64,000 nt of DNA. It comes from Kolteria novifilia (GTDB taxonomy: Bacteria > Planctomycetota > Planctomycetia > Kolteriales > Kolteriaceae). Under the pieces are notes generated by a model. It did not search any database. It was not told the DNA's origin and worked only from the letters and a program-made list of their open reading frames with translations. Below are positions 62,327-64,000 of the stretch, piece after piece (the first letter of the stretch is position 1; the number at the start of each line of letters is the position of its first letter). Position numbers and translations under genes: made by a program. The stretch spans positions 3,782,001-3,846,000 of the forward strand of contig CP036279.1 of NCBI GenBank assembly GCA_007748055.1. Reading direction: 5' to 3'.

Positions 62327-63178
62327 TCAGCGTCCCGGCAAGACAACGACACTTTCCCTCAATTGCTGATGCTCGATCGCCTCCGTCGCGGAGACAACCA
62401 CGCAGCAGGCGGGCTCATCAACACAGTCGACGATCACCTGGCGGTGATTGGGAACACTGTATCCCTGTTCGCACGCGATGTGCCCCGTCACGAAAAGGTC
62501 GGCATCGACGACTTCGGCCCAGCGGTCCGCCGCCTCGGCAGAGACGTCGCGTCCCCACAGCAGGTAGTAGAGACTCGAGCGTCGCTCGAGCTGCGGCTCG
62601 GCGATCCCAAAGCCCGAGAGGAGGCTTACGTCGAACTCGTCGAGTCGTTCCCGAGGGGGAAAGCTGTGGCTCGCGAATATCCTGTTCGGCGTTCGAACTC
62701 CCAACACCATTGAGGAGATCATCTCGCGATAGGCCGCCATTACCTCTTCGGTACAACCTGGGTACGCGGTTTCCACTCCCGCCACGAACAACTCGGTGTA
62801 GGAAACCCCATCCTTGGCAATTCGTCGACCAGTCCATTCCGCGAGTTCGTGGTTACCCATCAAGAGGTGGACTCGGTGCGGATACTGGCACTTGAGGGTC
62901 GCCAGAACATCCAAGAGTTGGTGGGAAGTGCATGCCCCATTGGGGTAGCGAGCGCTGCCGTGGACGAACTCCTGCAACACGAGATGGCGATTCGTCCTCT
63001 TCTCGAGGTCGGCGAGTTCGAGCAGGCCTCGCAGGTTGTCGAGATTGCCGTGGAGGTCGCCGCCGATCACCACGTCGTCGGCATCGTCGAGGTGAACCAC
63101 GTTGCCCCGGCGACCGCGCGTCGCTCGCAGGCAGATAGCGGCGTTTCGAATCGTTCGGATTAGTTTCTCGGCATCCAC
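62327..63178 (-). CDS. Calcineurin-like metallophosphoesterase
   Basis: 283 residues. Metal-binding motifs: VVIGGDLHGNLDNLRGLLEL (D-x-H near residue 41), LLMGNHELAEW (GNHE), and ASHSFPPRERLDEF and VTGHIACEQG later. It hydrolyses a phosphoester; the substrate is unknown (serine/threonine-phosphatase-like or diadenosine-polyphosphatase-like). It is transcribed with apbE, 18 bp apart. No membrane segment. Confidence 0.85.
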   Translation of the reverse strand: MDAEKLIRTIRNAAICLRATRGRRGNVVHLDDADDVVIGGDLHGNLDNLRGLLELADLEKRTNRHLVLQEFVHGSARYPNGACTSHQLLDVLATLKCQYPHRVHLLMGNHELAEWTGRRIAKDGVSYTELFVAGVETAYPGCTEEVMAAYREMISSMVLGVRTPNRIFASHSFPPRERLDEFDVSLLSGFGIAEPQLERRSSLYYLLWGRDVSAEAADRWAEVVDADLFVTGHIACEQGYSVPNHRQVIVDCVDEPACCVVVSATEAIEHQQLRESVVVLPGR

Positions 63179-63336
63179 CTTGGTTCGCGGTACTCCTATC
63201 CCCTTGAAACGCCGCCACCGGACCGAAGCCGCCTATAAAGGTACGAGTCAGCGGTCGATCATTCTCCGTGGAAGGTTATCGGTCCACATCCCTATCAATC
63301 GGACATGGAAATATTATGACGGGTGGAGACGTCCGG

Positions 63337-64000
63337 ATGAAAGGCTTTGGTCGACTCACTGCGGTCGCCGAATTGATTCAACTGCTGGACCAAAGCACCT
63401 ATCCGCTACGAACGGAATCGGTTCCGCTCGAGCGTGCCGTCGGAAGGCGTCTGGCCAGTCCCGTGATCGCCCAAGCGAATGTTCCGGGGTTTCGCCGCGC
63501 GGCGATGGACGGGTTCGCGGTCCGCAGCCAGGATATCGCGCTCGCGGGCACCGCCGGCGACGCAGTTCTCCACATCGTGGACGAGTCGTTTCCCAACCGT
63601 CCGGCCACTCGACCCCTTCAAGCGGGACAAGCCATCCGCATCATGACCGGCGCCCCGGTGCCCGACAGCGCCGATACGGTCGTCATGGTGGAGATGACCT
63701 GTCAGGAAAACGACGAGGTCCACATCCTCGAAGCCCCGCCCTTGGGCAAGAATGTCTCGGGGATCGGCGAGGATGTCGCGGCGGGATCGACGATCCTCGA
63801 ACCTCCGCGCACCCTGCGCCCGCAGGATGTCGCCGTCGCCGCGGCGGCGGGACTCGGCAGCCTTGCCGTCTATTGTCAACCACGCGTCGCGATGCTCGTG
63901 ACCGGAAATGAGCTCGTGAACGCCGGCCAATTCCCCAGCGCCTTTCAGATCGTCGATACAAACTCGATCATCTTGCGGACATTGGTCGAACGCGATGGGG
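63337..64000 (+). CDS. moeA: Molybdopterin molybdenumtransferase MoeA, N-terminal part
   Basis: At least 221 residues; runs off the window at 64000. The ATG at 63337 (MKGFGRLTAVAELIQLLDQS) is preferred because GGAG lies 8 nt upstream; an ATG at 63316 in frame is possible. Typical MoeA: VPGFRRAAMDGFAV (equivalent to N-S-A-M-D-G-Y), IRIMTGAPVPDSADTVVMVE, and VAMLVTGNELV. Inserts molybdenum into adenylated molybdopterin. A third Mo-related locus in this window. Confidence 0.94.
   Translation, partial: MKGFGRLTAVAELIQLLDQSTYPLRTESVPLERAVGRRLASPVIAQANVPGFRRAAMDGFAVRSQDIALAGTAGDAVLHIVDESFPNRPATRPLQAGQAIRIMTGAPVPDSADTVVMVEMTCQENDEVHILEAPPLGKNVSGIGEDVAAGSTILEPPRTLRPQDVAVAAAAGLGSLAVYCQPRVAMLVTGNELVNAGQFPSAFQIVDTNSIILRTLVERDG

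Overview
The window is high-GC bacterial chromosome, almost certainly from a planctomycete (Planctomycetota, probably class Planctomycetia). The evidence is a DUF1559-type pseudopilin with a prepilin N-terminus and a C-terminal H-x9-DG motif, large Cys-rich secreted proteins with no clear relatives outside the phylum, a Tat-exported FAD oxidoreductase of the planctomycete type, DUF11-like envelope proteins, a FlgI-like protein carrying HEAT-type repeats, scattered rather than clustered flagellar genes, several TTG/GTG starts, and many short intergenic repeats. I see no rRNA, tRNA, prophage or CRISPR array. Nearly all genes are chromosomal core or planctomycete-typical genes.

Layout. 1-6.9 kb: end of modB, modC, glgA, then an ECF sigma factor with a linked membrane anti-sigma-like protein, and an ExeA-type AAA ATPase. 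6.9-9.8 kb: a divergent pair of secreted Cys-rich proteins. 10-17.7 kb: DoxX, DUF1559 pseudopilin, a radical SAM protein, GAF-EI (ptsP), a 1-kb repeat-rich gap, der. 17.9-24.2 kb: accessory stretch with a papain-fold protein that has lost its catalytic residues, a conserved hypothetical, a secreted esterase, a Tat oxidoreductase, a VOC protein and a MITE-like element. 24.3-27.4 kb: cyclophilin, SRP RNA, dnaX with an in-frame A9 run, ybaB. 27.6-31.2 kb: a flagellar rod/hook protein, an FHA protein, mutY. 31.5-35.2 kb: six consecutive small membrane or coiled-coil proteins ending in MreC-like and MreD-like proteins, the best candidate here for an undescribed envelope module. 35.6-41.5 kb: ispF-cysS-ruvC (overlapping) and a GlcD-GlcF fusion coupled to moaD. 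41.5-43.6 kb: dense tandem and composite repeats. 43.7-53.6 kb: nfo, an SPL-family radical SAM protein, two convergent DUF11 proteins that overlap tail to tail, smc. 53.9-64 kb: FlgI-like/HEAT protein, aroB plus an MBL-fold hydrolase, pstS, a ThiS-ThiG fusion, apbE plus a phosphoesterase, and the start of moeA.

How it fits together. Molybdenum genes recur at three separate loci: molybdate import (modBC), the MPT-synthase small subunit (moaD) and Mo insertion (moeA). Information-processing genes (smc, dnaX, ybaB, ruvC, nfo, mutY, der, cysS, SRP RNA) are mixed with envelope genes (DUF11 proteins, Cys-rich proteins, FlgI-like, the MreC/MreD-like cluster). Repeats lie in the gaps and belong to at least five families: hairpins with a CAGCC..GGCTG core, TAGTGC-ended MITE-like elements, 28-29-bp and 33-bp tandem arrays, a composite array at 42.8-43.6 kb, and AGAGG-type 9-nt-periodic repeats.
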